Shown here piece after piece: positions 9,123 to 18,155 of a stretch of 64,000 bases of DNA. Origin of the DNA: Pseudomonas mosselii (GTDB taxonomy: Bacteria > Pseudomonadota > Gammaproteobacteria > Pseudomonadales > Pseudomonadaceae). Where the stretch lies: the NCBI RefSeq assembly GCF_005796105.1, contig NZ_VAUO01000009.1, forward strand, positions 161,447 through 225,446. The letters are read 5' to 3'. Position 1 is the stretch's first letter. Each line of letters begins with the position of its first letter. A program made the translations under genes and the position numbers. The notes beneath the pieces were generated by a model. The model did not search any database, was not told the origin of the DNA, and was given only the letters and a program-made list of their open reading frames with translations.

Positions 9123-9220
9123 TTCCTATATAGTAGTTTTCGACCAAACTTCGCTGCCCCACCGACATCCAACTGAGTTAATGTTTCCACTCTTTCGCCA
9201 AGCCGACTGGAATCTTGAAC
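8938..9220 (+). promoter_or_regulatory. AT-rich gap before the BvgA-like regulator
   Basis: The segment 8985-9145 is far richer in A and T than its surroundings and lies upstream of the two-component pair. It probably holds the promoter of the regulator gene. No defined -35/-10 pair or operator dyad could be fixed by eye. A weak minus-strand small ORF overlaps it. Confidence 0.3.
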
Positions 9221-9841
9221 ATGCACTCAGTATTTATTGTCGACGACCATCCCGTCATCCGACTGGCTATCCGCATGTTGCTGGAAAACCAGAATTACCG
9301 GATCGTCGGCGAGTCAGACAATGGCGTCGATGCCATGCAGATGATTCGCGAAGCCCGCCCGGACCTGGTCATACTCGACATCAGCCTGCCCAAACTGGAC
9401 GGGCTCGAAATGCTCTCGCGCTTCCAATCCATGACCTTTCCCTTCAAGGTGCTGGTGCTCACCGCACAATCGCCAGCGCTGTTCGCCATCCGCTGCATGC
9501 ACTCCGGCGCGGCCGGTTATGTATGTAAACAAGAGGATCTCGGTGAACTGCTGAGCGCGATAAAAGCAGTCCTGTCTGGTTACAACTATTTCCCCAGCCT
9601 GGCACTCAAGCCCACTCAAACGGCACAAAGCGACGAACTCGCACTGTTCCGTCACGTCAATGACCGTGAACTGATGGTGTTGCAACTGTTTGCCCAAGGG
9701 CGTAGCAACAAGGAAATCGCCAAAGGCATGTTCCTAAGCAACAAGACCGTCAGCACCTATAAGAAACGCCTGATGCACAAGTTACGCGCGAGCACACTCG
9801 TGGAACTGATCGACGTCGCCAAACGCAACGCGCTGGTCTGA
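9221..9841 (+). CDS. LuxR/NarL-family response regulator (BvgA-like)
   Basis: This 206-residue regulator has an N-terminal receiver domain, with acidic pair DD in VFIVDDHPVIR and phospho-acceptor Asp in LVILDISLPKLDG (residue about 53). It ends in a LuxR-type helix-turn-helix (ELMVLQLFAQGRSNKEIAKG and KTVSTYKKRL, about 145-190). ATG 9221 is preferred over a TTG at 9215. It is followed after 7 bp by its cognate hybrid kinase gene, the same order as bvgA-bvgS. It should bind DNA as a dimer when phosphorylated through the kinase's Hpt domain. Target genes are unknown. Confidence 0.9.
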   Translation: MHSVFIVDDHPVIRLAIRMLLENQNYRIVGESDNGVDAMQMIREARPDLVILDISLPKLDGLEMLSRFQSMTFPFKVLVLTAQSPALFAIRCMHSGAAGYVCKQEDLGELLSAIKAVLSGYNYFPSLALKPTQTAQSDELALFRHVNDRELMVLQLFAQGRSNKEIAKGMFLSNKTVSTYKKRLMHKLRASTLVELIDVAKRNALV

Positions 9842-9848
9842 GGGCATC

Positions 9849-12800
9849 ATGCAAAGGCCATTGGCAACCTCTCTGTTGTGCCTGTGGTTATGGCTGGGCG
9901 CGTGCACGCCATCTAGCGACGCAGCCATCGACGACGGCAAAACATTCACGCTACTGAGCCGCTTGACCCGCACCTCGCAGCAGCCCACCCTCTCCCTGGA
10001 ACAACGTCAATGGCTGGCGACGCGTCAGGAACTGGTACTGGGCACCTCGGCCCCGGACTACCCGCCATTCGACATCACCACCGGTGGACGTGAATATCAG
10101 GGCCTGACTGCCGACTACGCCGGCCTGATCGCCAGTGCGCTGGGCCTGCCGGTGCGGGTGCAGCGCTTCCCAAGCCGCCCAGCGGCGGTCGCCGCGTTGA
10201 AAAGCGGGCGGATCGACCTGCTCGGCAGTGCCAACGGCTACGAATCCGCCCGCCAGGGGCTGGTGCTTTCTCACCCCTATGCCGTCGACCAGCCGGTGTT
10301 GGTAACCCGCGAGGACGAAACCCGTGCCCTGAACACCGGCCTGGACGGCATGCGCCTGAGCATGCTCTACCACTACCTGCCATCGCAGGAGATCCGCGCA
10401 AGCTACCCCGGCGCGCAGCTGATCACCTTCGAATCCTCGACCCAGGCCTTGAATGCCGTGGCCTTCGAACAAGCCGACGTGTTCATCGGCGATACCATCT
10501 CCACCCATTACCTGATCAGCCAGGGGCACCTGCCGCGCCTGCGCATGGCCAGCTTCGGCAAACATGAAATGGTCGGCTTCAGCTTCGCGCTGCGCGACGA
10601 CAACCCGATGCTTCTGAGCTTGATCAACCTTGCCCTGGAAGCCCAGGGTAAGGTTAGCCGCAGTGACATCTTCAAGCGCTGGAGCGCCAGCAGCGGCAGC
10701 CTGCTGACCGACCTCAAGCTCCAGCTGTCACCGCTCGAGGAACGCTGGCTTCGCGAGCACCCGAAGATGCGTGTGGTGGTCAACGATACCGCCGCCCCCC
10801 TGACCTACTTCGACAGTAACGGACGCCTGCGGGGCATCGTGGCCGATCTGCTCGAAGTCATTCGCTTGCGCACGGGCCTGCATTTCGACATTCAGCGCGC
10901 CAGCGGCGAAAGCGACATGATCAATCAGCTCCTGACCGAGCGCGCAGACATCATCGCCACGCTCCCGACCGACACCCACCGCAACCTTGCACTGCGCGTC
11001 AGCAGACCCTACCTCGAAAGCGCCTACGTACTGGTCAGCCGTGAAGGCACCGATCAACCCACCAACCTCAAGCAACTGATCGACAAACATGTCGCGGTGC
11101 CACGCGACAGCGACGTGGCAGCGTTGCTCAACCGCCAGCATCCGCACATTCACCAGGTCGCCACCGACAGCACGTTCTACTCCATGGCTCTGCTGGGCAG
11201 CGGCGCGGTGGACGCCGCAGTCGCGACCCTCATCGATGCCAATCACATGCTGGCCAGCAACGATCGACTGGTGATCCGCACCACCGTCGGCACCGAACCC
11301 GCGACATTCTCGATGGCTACCCGGCCACAGGCCGGGGAGCTGGCATCGATTCTGGACAAGGCCCTGCTCAGTGTTTCCCCTGAAGAACTGGGGATCATCA
11401 ACAGCCGCTGGCGCAACCATGACGTGCACAACGATACCTACTGGCGCAACTCGCGCAGGCTGATCCTGCAAGTGGTCACGATCATCGCTGCGCTGCTGGT
11501 CGTGGCACTGGTCTGGAATGCCCGCCTGCGGCGCCAGATCAAGCAGCGCCAACTGGCCGAGCGAGCACTGAGCGATCAGCTGGAGTTCATGGGCGCCCTG
11601 CTCAACGGCACGCCGCATCCAATGTACGTGAGAGACCGCGAAGGCCGCCTGAAGAGCTGCAACGACAGCTACCTCGAGGCCGTTGGCACCAGCCTTGAGC
11701 AGATCCTCGGCAAGCGTCTGCAAGACACCCTGTTCAGCCAGTGCACGTACGTCCATCAGATCCAGGATGACTATCGACGGGTAATGGAAGAGGGGCGACC
11801 GATGATCCTCGACCGCCCGCTGCGACTCAAGGACCAGGAACTGACTATCTACCACTGGATCTTGCCCTATCGCGACTCGCTGGGGGAAATGCAGGGCATC
11901 ATCGGCGGCTGGATCGACATCAGCGAACGCCGCGCACTGGTCCAGGACCTGCGCCTGGCCAAGCAACAGGCCGATGACGCCAACCGTGCCAAGAGCACGT
12001 TCCTGGCCACCATCAGCCACGAGATCCGCACGCCGATGAACGCCCTTATCGGCATGCTCGAACTGGCACTCAAACGTGCCGAGCATGGCCAACCTGACCG
12101 GCCAGCGCTACAAGTGGCTCACCACTCGGCCAAGGACCTGCTGGCCTTGATTGGCGACATCCTCGACATCGCCCGCATCGAGTCCGGGCAGCTGTCCCTG
12201 GCACCCGAGCCGGTCGACCTAGCCAACTTGATCGAATCAGTAGGCCGGGTATTCGATGGCCTGGCACGGCAGAAGGGCGTGACACTGAAGGTGGTGGTCG
12301 CCCACGAAGTCCGTTGCCACGCGATGCTCGATCCACTGCGTTTCAAGCAGGTACTGTCCAACCTGGTGAGCAATGCGATCAAGTTCACCGAACAAGGCCA
12401 GGTCCGAATCAGCGCCAGGCTCGACAACGGTGGAGAACCGGGCAAGCCCATCCTCGACCTCGAAGTCCGCGACAGCGGCATCGGCATCCACGAGCACGAC
12501 CTGCAACGTCTGTTCACCCCGTTCGTACAGGCAAACCCCTCCAGCGACGGCGCGCGGGCCGGCAGCGGGCTGGGCTTGGTGATCAGCCGCAACCTGTGCA
12601 CCATGATGGGCGGCGAGATGACCCTGCAAAGCCTGCAGGGCGTTGGCACGCGGGTCAGGCTGACGATGCCTTTGCAGTGCGTCGAGCCGCCCGCCCCGCC
12701 ATCGACCGACGACGCAGGCATCGATCGCCCTGACATCTGCCTGAATATCCTGGTAATCGACGACCACCCCGCCAATCTTCAACTGATGACACGCCAACTG

Positions 12801-13490
12801 AGCTATCTGGGGCTGTGCCAGGATAGCGCCCGTGATGGCAACGAGGGCTTGTGCAAGTGGCGTGCAGGCAACTATGACGTGCTGATCGTCGACTGCAATA
12901 TGCCGCACCTGGACGGCTACGAGCTGGCACGCAGGGTACGCCGGGAGGAACGCCTCGATGGCAAGACGCCTTGTGTGATCCTCGGCTACACCGCCAACGC
13001 CCAGCCCGAGGTCCGCCAACAGTGCCTGGACGCCGGCATGGACGATTGCCTGCTCAAGCCCATCGGCTTGCAGGCACTAGGTCGACGCCTGGCAGCCCTG
13101 ACCCACGGTCTGCATCCCACCCGTTGCGGCACGGGTGAACGCGCGCCGTGCTGCGACCTCGACGGCCTGTGCGCCATCAGCGGCGGCGATCCCGATGACC
13201 GCGAACGGCTGCTCGACACGCTGCGCCAGAGCCTGCGTGAAGACCTGCAGATCCTGATGGCGATCGACCTGCAACGCACCCCCGAGGCAGGTGCCGCCCA
13301 GGCGCACAAGATCCTCAGCGCCGCACGTATGCTGGAGGCGGCGTCATTGATCGAGGCGTGTGAAGCGCTACAAGCACCGGGGCTGACCGTGGCCGAGGCT
13401 AAAATGCGTCGCCAGGTACTGGCGCGGCACATGCGCCGCGTAGAGAACACCCTGGCCAGGCTGAACGACAGCCCGACCGAGGGGGAGTGA
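9849..13490 (+). CDS. BvgS-type unorthodox hybrid histidine kinase
   Basis: This 1,213-residue sensor has, in order: an N-terminal export signal; two periplasmic solute-binding (Venus flytrap) domains at about 53-277 and 296-520; a membrane helix at 537-557; a PAS domain at about 577-690; HisKA with the H-box FLATISHEIRTPMNA (His about 724); HATPase with DSGIGI and GSGLGLVIS near 874 and 905; a receiver domain with Asp about 1015 (IVDCNMPHLDG); and an Hpt domain with AHKILSAARM (His about 1150). This is the full His-Asp-His relay of BvgS/EvgS. Oddly, the signal sequence contains a lipobox-like LGAC. The ligand is unknown. Confidence 0.92.
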   Translation: MQRPLATSLLCLWLWLGACTPSSDAAIDDGKTFTLLSRLTRTSQQPTLSLEQRQWLATRQELVLGTSAPDYPPFDITTGGREYQGLTADYAGLIASALGLPVRVQRFPSRPAAVAALKSGRIDLLGSANGYESARQGLVLSHPYAVDQPVLVTREDETRALNTGLDGMRLSMLYHYLPSQEIRASYPGAQLITFESSTQALNAVAFEQADVFIGDTISTHYLISQGHLPRLRMASFGKHEMVGFSFALRDDNPMLLSLINLALEAQGKVSRSDIFKRWSASSGSLLTDLKLQLSPLEERWLREHPKMRVVVNDTAAPLTYFDSNGRLRGIVADLLEVIRLRTGLHFDIQRASGESDMINQLLTERADIIATLPTDTHRNLALRVSRPYLESAYVLVSREGTDQPTNLKQLIDKHVAVPRDSDVAALLNRQHPHIHQVATDSTFYSMALLGSGAVDAAVATLIDANHMLASNDRLVIRTTVGTEPATFSMATRPQAGELASILDKALLSVSPEELGIINSRWRNHDVHNDTYWRNSRRLILQVVTIIAALLVVALVWNARLRRQIKQRQLAERALSDQLEFMGALLNGTPHPMYVRDREGRLKSCNDSYLEAVGTSLEQILGKRLQDTLFSQCTYVHQIQDDYRRVMEEGRPMILDRPLRLKDQELTIYHWILPYRDSLGEMQGIIGGWIDISERRALVQDLRLAKQQADDANRAKSTFLATISHEIRTPMNALIGMLELALKRAEHGQPDRPALQVAHHSAKDLLALIGDILDIARIESGQLSLAPEPVDLANLIESVGRVFDGLARQKGVTLKVVVAHEVRCHAMLDPLRFKQVLSNLVSNAIKFTEQGQVRISARLDNGGEPGKPILDLEVRDSGIGIHEHDLQRLFTPFVQANPSSDGARAGSGLGLVISRNLCTMMGGEMTLQSLQGVGTRVRLTMPLQCVEPPAPPSTDDAGIDRPDICLNILVIDDHPANLQLMTRQLSYLGLCQDSARDGNEGLCKWRAGNYDVLIVDCNMPHLDGYELARRVRREERLDGKTPCVILGYTANAQPEVRQQCLDAGMDDCLLKPIGLQALGRRLAALTHGLHPTRCGTGERAPCCDLDGLCAISGGDPDDRERLLDTLRQSLREDLQILMAIDLQRTPEAGAAQAHKILSAARMLEAASLIEACEALQAPGLTVAEAKMRRQVLARHMRRVENTLARLNDSPTEGE

Positions 13491-13491
13491 A

Positions 13492-13515
13492 GCGGCATAC
13501 AGCCAGGTATGCCGC
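13492..13515. terminator. Convergent-gene hairpin, 9-bp stem
   Basis: A perfect 9-bp inverted repeat (13492-13500 with 13507-13515, 6-base loop) lies directly after the kinase stop codon and before the end of the convergent YggL gene. It is probably a shared terminator. Confidence 0.6.
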
Positions 13516-13523
13516 CACCGGTA

Positions 13524-13868
13524 TCAGGAAGCCGGGTTGATCGGCTTTTCCGGGTACCAGGCATCCAGCAGTGGGCTGACTTCGATGTTGGTCAGCTCGC
13601 TGCGGCCTTTGAGCCACGCTTCGACAGTGGCGCGCTGCTCTTCGCTGACCGAGCCACGCTTGGCCAGGCAGACCAGGCCAAAGTCGTCACCGCCGACGTA
13701 GTCCAGGCCATTGGCATCCATGGCTTCAGCCAGGAAGGCGTCGAGGAAGGCATCGATGGCTTCATCGGACAGGTCTTCCTTGAAGCCCAGGTTCAGTTCG
13801 AAACCCAACTCCTGGAATTCATCCACGCACAGCTTCTTGCGCAGACGACGGGAACGGTTGGTAGCCAT
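13524..13868 (-). CDS. yggL: YggL family protein (DUF469), 50S-associated
   Basis: This 114-residue acidic protein starts MATNRSRRLRKKLCVDEFQELGF, the diagnostic opening of the YggL/DUF469 family, and continues with the conserved EAMDANGLDYVGGDD. E. coli YggL associates with the large ribosomal subunit and belongs to an assembly-factor group. There is no signal or membrane segment. It is transcribed toward the kinase gene and ends just before the shared hairpin. ATG 13868 has AGAGGA upstream. Confidence 0.88.
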   Translation of the reverse strand: MATNRSRRLRKKLCVDEFQELGFELNLGFKEDLSDEAIDAFLDAFLAEAMDANGLDYVGGDDFGLVCLAKRGSVSEEQRATVEAWLKGRSELTNIEVSPLLDAWYPEKPINPAS

Positions 13869-14053
13869 GGAACAATCCTCTCAAGTAATTACGGCCGGCA
13901 CTTTACCAGTTTATTGGCGCTAAAGGCGCATTTGCATCGAACAAGGTCCCAGTCGCCTGCGCTTGGGGCATAATGCGTACCTTATTTCCGTCTGGGGCCA
14001 CCATTTCTTACAGCCCCTTTGTCTTTCCCCTCGCCAGCAGGGTATTCGTATCC

Positions 14054-15517
14054 ATGATCAAGACGCTTCGTCCACTGCTGCTCGCCAGCCTGTTCCTACC
14101 CTTCTCGCTGACCAGCCAAGCCGCCGCCGTCAACACCAGCCTGCCGCCAAAGGTGCAACAGGCCCTGGCCAAGAACAAACTGCAAGACTCAGCCCTGTCC
14201 CTGGTGATGCTGCCGCTCGACGGTCCTGGCAATGCCACGGTGTTCAACGCCGATGTGTCGGTGAACCCGGCCTCGACCATGAAGCTGGTCACCACGTATG
14301 CCGCCTTGGAGCTACTGGGCCCGACCTTCCAGTGGAAGACCGAGTTCTATACCGACGGCACCCTGAGCAACGGCGTGCTCAACGGCAACCTATATCTCAA
14401 AGGCGGCGGCGACCCCAAGCTGAACATGGAAAAACTCTGGCTGCTGATGCGTGACCTGCGCGCCAACGGCGTGCGCACGGTGACCGGCGACCTGGTGCTG
14501 GACCGCAGCCATTTCGTGCAGCCCAACCTGCCGCAGTTCAATGACGACGGGGGCGACGAAAACAAGCCATTTTTGGTCAAGCCCGACTCGCTGCTGGTCA
14601 ATCTCAAGGCCCTGCGCTTCGTGGCGCGCAACGATGGCGGCAAGGTGTTGGTGTCGGTGGAACCGCCGATCGCCAACATCCGCATCGACAACCAAGTCAA
14701 GGCCACCCCCGGCAAACAGTGCAGCGGGGATGTGCGCTACAACCCGGTCCCACAGGCCGACGGCGTCAGCGTGACGGTCAGCGGTCAGCTCGGCGAGGGC
14801 TGCAACTCGCAGACCTATCTGTCGCTGCTGGACCACTCCACCTACGCCGCCGGCGCGGTGCGCGCCATCTGGAGCGAGCTGGGCGGCAGCATCCAGGGTC
14901 GTGACCGCATCGAAGACGTGCCCAAGTCGGCGCGCCTGCTGGCCCGGGCCTTCTCGCCCGACCTGGTGGAAGTGATTCGCGATATCAACAAATACAGCAA
15001 TAACACCATGGCCCAGCAACTGTTCCTGAGCATCGGCGCACAGTTCCGTAGCGACGCAGACGGCGACGATGCGCGTGCAGCCCAACGTGTCGTGCGCCAG
15101 TGGCTGGCCAAGAAAGGCATTACCGCACCGCATCTGGTGATGGAGAACGGCTCGGGTCTGTCGCGCGCCGAACGGGTCAGCACCCGGGAAATGGCCGCTC
15201 TGCTGCAGGCTGCATGGAAGAGCCCCTACGCCGCCGAGTTCATCAGCTCGATGCCGTTGGTGGGGATGGACGGCACCATGCGCAAGCGCTTGAAACGCAC
15301 CGCCATGAGCGGCGAAGGGCATATCAAGACTGGCACGCTCAACACGGTACGGGCGATCGCAGGCTTTAGCCGTGACAGCAATGGCCACACCTGGGCCGTC
15401 GCGGCCATCCTCAACGATCCAAAACCCTGGGGGGCCTCGCAGGTGTTGGACCAAGTGCTGCTGGAGCTGTATCGCCAGCCGAAGCTGACTAGCGGCACGG
15501 CAAACATCGCGCCTTGA
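14054..15517 (+). CDS. dacB: D-alanyl-D-alanine carboxypeptidase/endopeptidase (PBP4)
   Basis: This 487-residue periplasmic penicillin-binding protein of peptidase family S13 trims peptidoglycan stem peptides and cleaves cross-links. The N-terminus MIKTLRPLLLASLFLPFSL is a signal peptide, with cleavage likely after SQA. The three active-site motifs are present: STMK (Ser74, Lys77), SNN (about 315-317) and KTG (425-427). ATG 14054 is chosen because it starts the signal peptide; the open frame upstream to 13973 adds residues unlike a leader. It stands alone. Confidence 0.92.
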   Translation: MIKTLRPLLLASLFLPFSLTSQAAAVNTSLPPKVQQALAKNKLQDSALSLVMLPLDGPGNATVFNADVSVNPASTMKLVTTYAALELLGPTFQWKTEFYTDGTLSNGVLNGNLYLKGGGDPKLNMEKLWLLMRDLRANGVRTVTGDLVLDRSHFVQPNLPQFNDDGGDENKPFLVKPDSLLVNLKALRFVARNDGGKVLVSVEPPIANIRIDNQVKATPGKQCSGDVRYNPVPQADGVSVTVSGQLGEGCNSQTYLSLLDHSTYAAGAVRAIWSELGGSIQGRDRIEDVPKSARLLARAFSPDLVEVIRDINKYSNNTMAQQLFLSIGAQFRSDADGDDARAAQRVVRQWLAKKGITAPHLVMENGSGLSRAERVSTREMAALLQAAWKSPYAAEFISSMPLVGMDGTMRKRLKRTAMSGEGHIKTGTLNTVRAIAGFSRDSNGHTWAVAAILNDPKPWGASQVLDQVLLELYRQPKLTSGTANIAP

Positions 15518-15529
15518 GCCCTACCACAT

Positions 15530-15552
15530 GCCTGGCTAGCCGTTAGTCAGGC
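15530..15552 (+). terminator. Weak hairpin after dacB
   Basis: A 9-bp stem with one G-T pair (15530-15538 with 15544-15552) follows the dacB stop by 12 bases. There is no T run. It is a possible terminator only. Confidence 0.35.
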
Positions 15553-15660
15553 AGCGTCTGTTCTGGCGCCGTCGCGGGTGTATTCGCTCGCGATGGCGAT
15601 CCAGTCAGTCGCGTGAACGAATACACAACTTCCTCGAAATACGCAGTGACACCCCGCACC

Positions 15661-18057
15661 TCAAGGCAATTCTCCTTCGACCCGATCCCGCCCAGCCTGC
15701 TTGGCCGCGTAGACCCCGGCATCGGCGCGTAACAGCAAGGCATCCGCCCCCTCGCCTTCTCGCCAGCCCGCTACCCCGAAGCTCGCCGTTATTCGCCCAA
15801 CGCCCTCCACCGGCACACCACGCACACCTTGCCACAGCTCCAGGGCCAGTTGCTTGGCCTGCTCGGCATCGCTGCCCGGACATAGCACCATGAACTCTTC
15901 TCCCCCGAGGCGACAAAACACATCGGTACGTCGCAACCGGTGGCTAATGCGCTGGCACAAGCTACGCAGAACCACATCACCCACCGCATGCCCGAACTGG
16001 TCATTGATCCGCTTGAAGTGATCGATATCCAGCATGATCACCGCCAGATCCAGACGCTCGCGGCGTGCGCGATCCAACTCGATACGCAGCCGGTCCTGAA
16101 AATAACGCCGGTTGTAGATCCCCGTCAGCACATCGGTGATGGCCAAGGCACGCAACTCCTCCTCCACCCGCTTGAGGTCGGAAATATCCGTCAGGTAGCC
16201 ATGCCAAATCGTACAGCCGTGCTCGCCAATTTCCGGTGTCGCCTCTCCACGAACCCAGCGCAGGCCGGCTCGGGGCAAACGCACCCGATACTCCTCGCGC
16301 CACGGGGTCAGGTGCTCGGCCGAGTAACGCACCGAAAGCCGAACCCGCTCCAGATCATCAGGATGGATCCGCTCGAACGCAGCGCAGGCATCCTCACGCA
16401 GCACGTGCAGATCGATCTCGTAGATATCCAGCAGGCCCTCGCTGGCATAGGGGAAGCACGAATGGCCATCGGCATCCAAGCGATACTGGTAGATCCCGCC
16501 CGGCACTTCGGCACTGAGTTTTTTCAACAACCGGTCGCGGGCTGCCAGCGCCTCGTGCACCCGGCGCTGCTCGGTGACGTCGATGCAGATCGCCAGGTAA
16601 CCGACCCACAAGCCCTGTTCGTCCAGCACAGCGGTCACCAGCATGTTGGCCAGTAAGTGGCTGCCGTCCTTGCGCACCAAGGTCCACTCGCCCGACTGTA
16701 CCCCTCCCTCCTGCAAGGTCTCGGCGAACATCGCCTGACCGGCATCGATGTCGCGCCCATGACGCAGGCTCAGGGCATGCGCACGTCGATGCAGCTCTTC
16801 GGGCTGGACGAGATCTTCCAGGGTCAGGCGCCCCAGCGCCTCATCGGCCGCATAGCCGAGCATGCGCTCAGCGCCGGCATTGAACGTCCCGATCACCCCC
16901 TTGAGCGTGGTGGCGATGATCGCCACCTGAGTCGCGGCGTCGAGCACGTTACGCAACTGGTTATGCGTCTCGCGCAGCGATTGCTCGCTCACCCGCAGCT
17001 CGGCCGTGCGCCGCGCTACGAGTTCGAGGGCGCGCTGACGCTGGCTGAACAAGCTGTACAGCAGCACCGCCAGCAGCACACTCAGCAATCCGCCCAACAG
17101 GCTCACCACAGGTACCGCCGAGGAACGATTGGCCAGCAGGAAGTCCTGGCTGGGGCGGATGTCCAGTTGGAAGTGGTGATCGGCCAGGCGTAGCAGTTGG
17201 CTGCTGACCAGCGCCATCGGTGCTGGTGCGTTGCCTGAATCGAATAGCACTTCATGGGCATTGTCGGTGGACAGGTCGTAGATACGCACCACCAAGTCAT
17301 CGTCGGCCTCGGTCGGCAGGCTCTCGGCGATCAGTTGGTGCACGCTGAGCAAAGCCATCACATAACCGCTGGGCGCGTCGCCTGCAGAGTGCGCGCCAGT
17401 GAACACCGGTGCGACGATCAACAAGCCAAGGGGGTAGCCGGACTGGACATGCACGCTGAGCATGTCCATCGGCGCCGACACCGCCATGCTGTCAGGGCGA
17501 GTGGCACGTGCCAGGGTGGCTGCACGCAGCGGCTGACCCAGCAGGTCCAAACCATAAGGTTGGTCCTGCCGGTTGACCGCCTGGGTGTAGAGGATCGGGT
17601 AATACACCTCACGCGGCGGCGCGACCTGCCAGCCGTCTTCGGCGCTACGATCACGAATCGCGTAAGGCTGCCCTAGACGCTCGCGCGCCTGGCGCTCGAA
17701 GACCTGACGCTGCTTGCCCTCCACCCGCGGCGCCCAGGAGAACGCCTGGGTACGGCGCAGCAACGGACGGGTGTAGCCGGCGAACTCGCTGGGCGTGATT
17801 TCGGTGGAATAACTGACGAAACGGCGCAGCCCGTCCAGGCGCTGCTCCTGCTCCTCGAAACGTTCGGCAATACGGCTGTAGCGCTCGCTGGCCAACAGCT
17901 CGAAGCGCTGGCGCAACTGCTGGGTATAGAACGACTGGGTGGCGAGTGCCAGCGCGCCGGTGAGCAAACCACCGGCGACCAGCGCGGCCATCGCCACGCC
18001 CCAGGCCGACAACTCGTCACCGAGCGGGCCAATCCACTTTGCAGGTACCTTCCACAT
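15661..18057 (-). CDS. CHASE-PAS-PAS-GGDEF diguanylate cyclase
   Basis: This 798-residue membrane protein should make cyclic di-GMP from GTP. A first helix at about 20-42 is followed by a periplasmic CHASE domain (about 75-290, with FSWAPRV), a second helix at about 310-335, a PAS/PAC region (about 365-490), a second PAS (about 500-610) and a GGDEF domain (about 625-790). The active site reads RLGGEEF (about 715-721), a functional variant. The product-inhibition I-site RxxD (RRTD) lies exactly five residues before it. There is no EAL domain. The sensed ligand is unknown. ATG 18057 precedes the first helix. Confidence 0.92.
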   Translation of the reverse strand: MWKVPAKWIGPLGDELSAWGVAMAALVAGGLLTGALALATQSFYTQQLRQRFELLASERYSRIAERFEEQEQRLDGLRRFVSYSTEITPSEFAGYTRPLLRRTQAFSWAPRVEGKQRQVFERQARERLGQPYAIRDRSAEDGWQVAPPREVYYPILYTQAVNRQDQPYGLDLLGQPLRAATLARATRPDSMAVSAPMDMLSVHVQSGYPLGLLIVAPVFTGAHSAGDAPSGYVMALLSVHQLIAESLPTEADDDLVVRIYDLSTDNAHEVLFDSGNAPAPMALVSSQLLRLADHHFQLDIRPSQDFLLANRSSAVPVVSLLGGLLSVLLAVLLYSLFSQRQRALELVARRTAELRVSEQSLRETHNQLRNVLDAATQVAIIATTLKGVIGTFNAGAERMLGYAADEALGRLTLEDLVQPEELHRRAHALSLRHGRDIDAGQAMFAETLQEGGVQSGEWTLVRKDGSHLLANMLVTAVLDEQGLWVGYLAICIDVTEQRRVHEALAARDRLLKKLSAEVPGGIYQYRLDADGHSCFPYASEGLLDIYEIDLHVLREDACAAFERIHPDDLERVRLSVRYSAEHLTPWREEYRVRLPRAGLRWVRGEATPEIGEHGCTIWHGYLTDISDLKRVEEELRALAITDVLTGIYNRRYFQDRLRIELDRARRERLDLAVIMLDIDHFKRINDQFGHAVGDVVLRSLCQRISHRLRRTDVFCRLGGEEFMVLCPGSDAEQAKQLALELWQGVRGVPVEGVGRITASFGVAGWREGEGADALLLRADAGVYAAKQAGRDRVEGELP

Positions 18058-18155
18058 AGAGGGCTCTCAGCAACTTCAGCTTCAGCGTCCTGCGAATGGT
18101 TCAGCCCTGCCCTACTTATAGCCAATGGCCAGCAGCGACGCCAGCCCCTTGTGAC

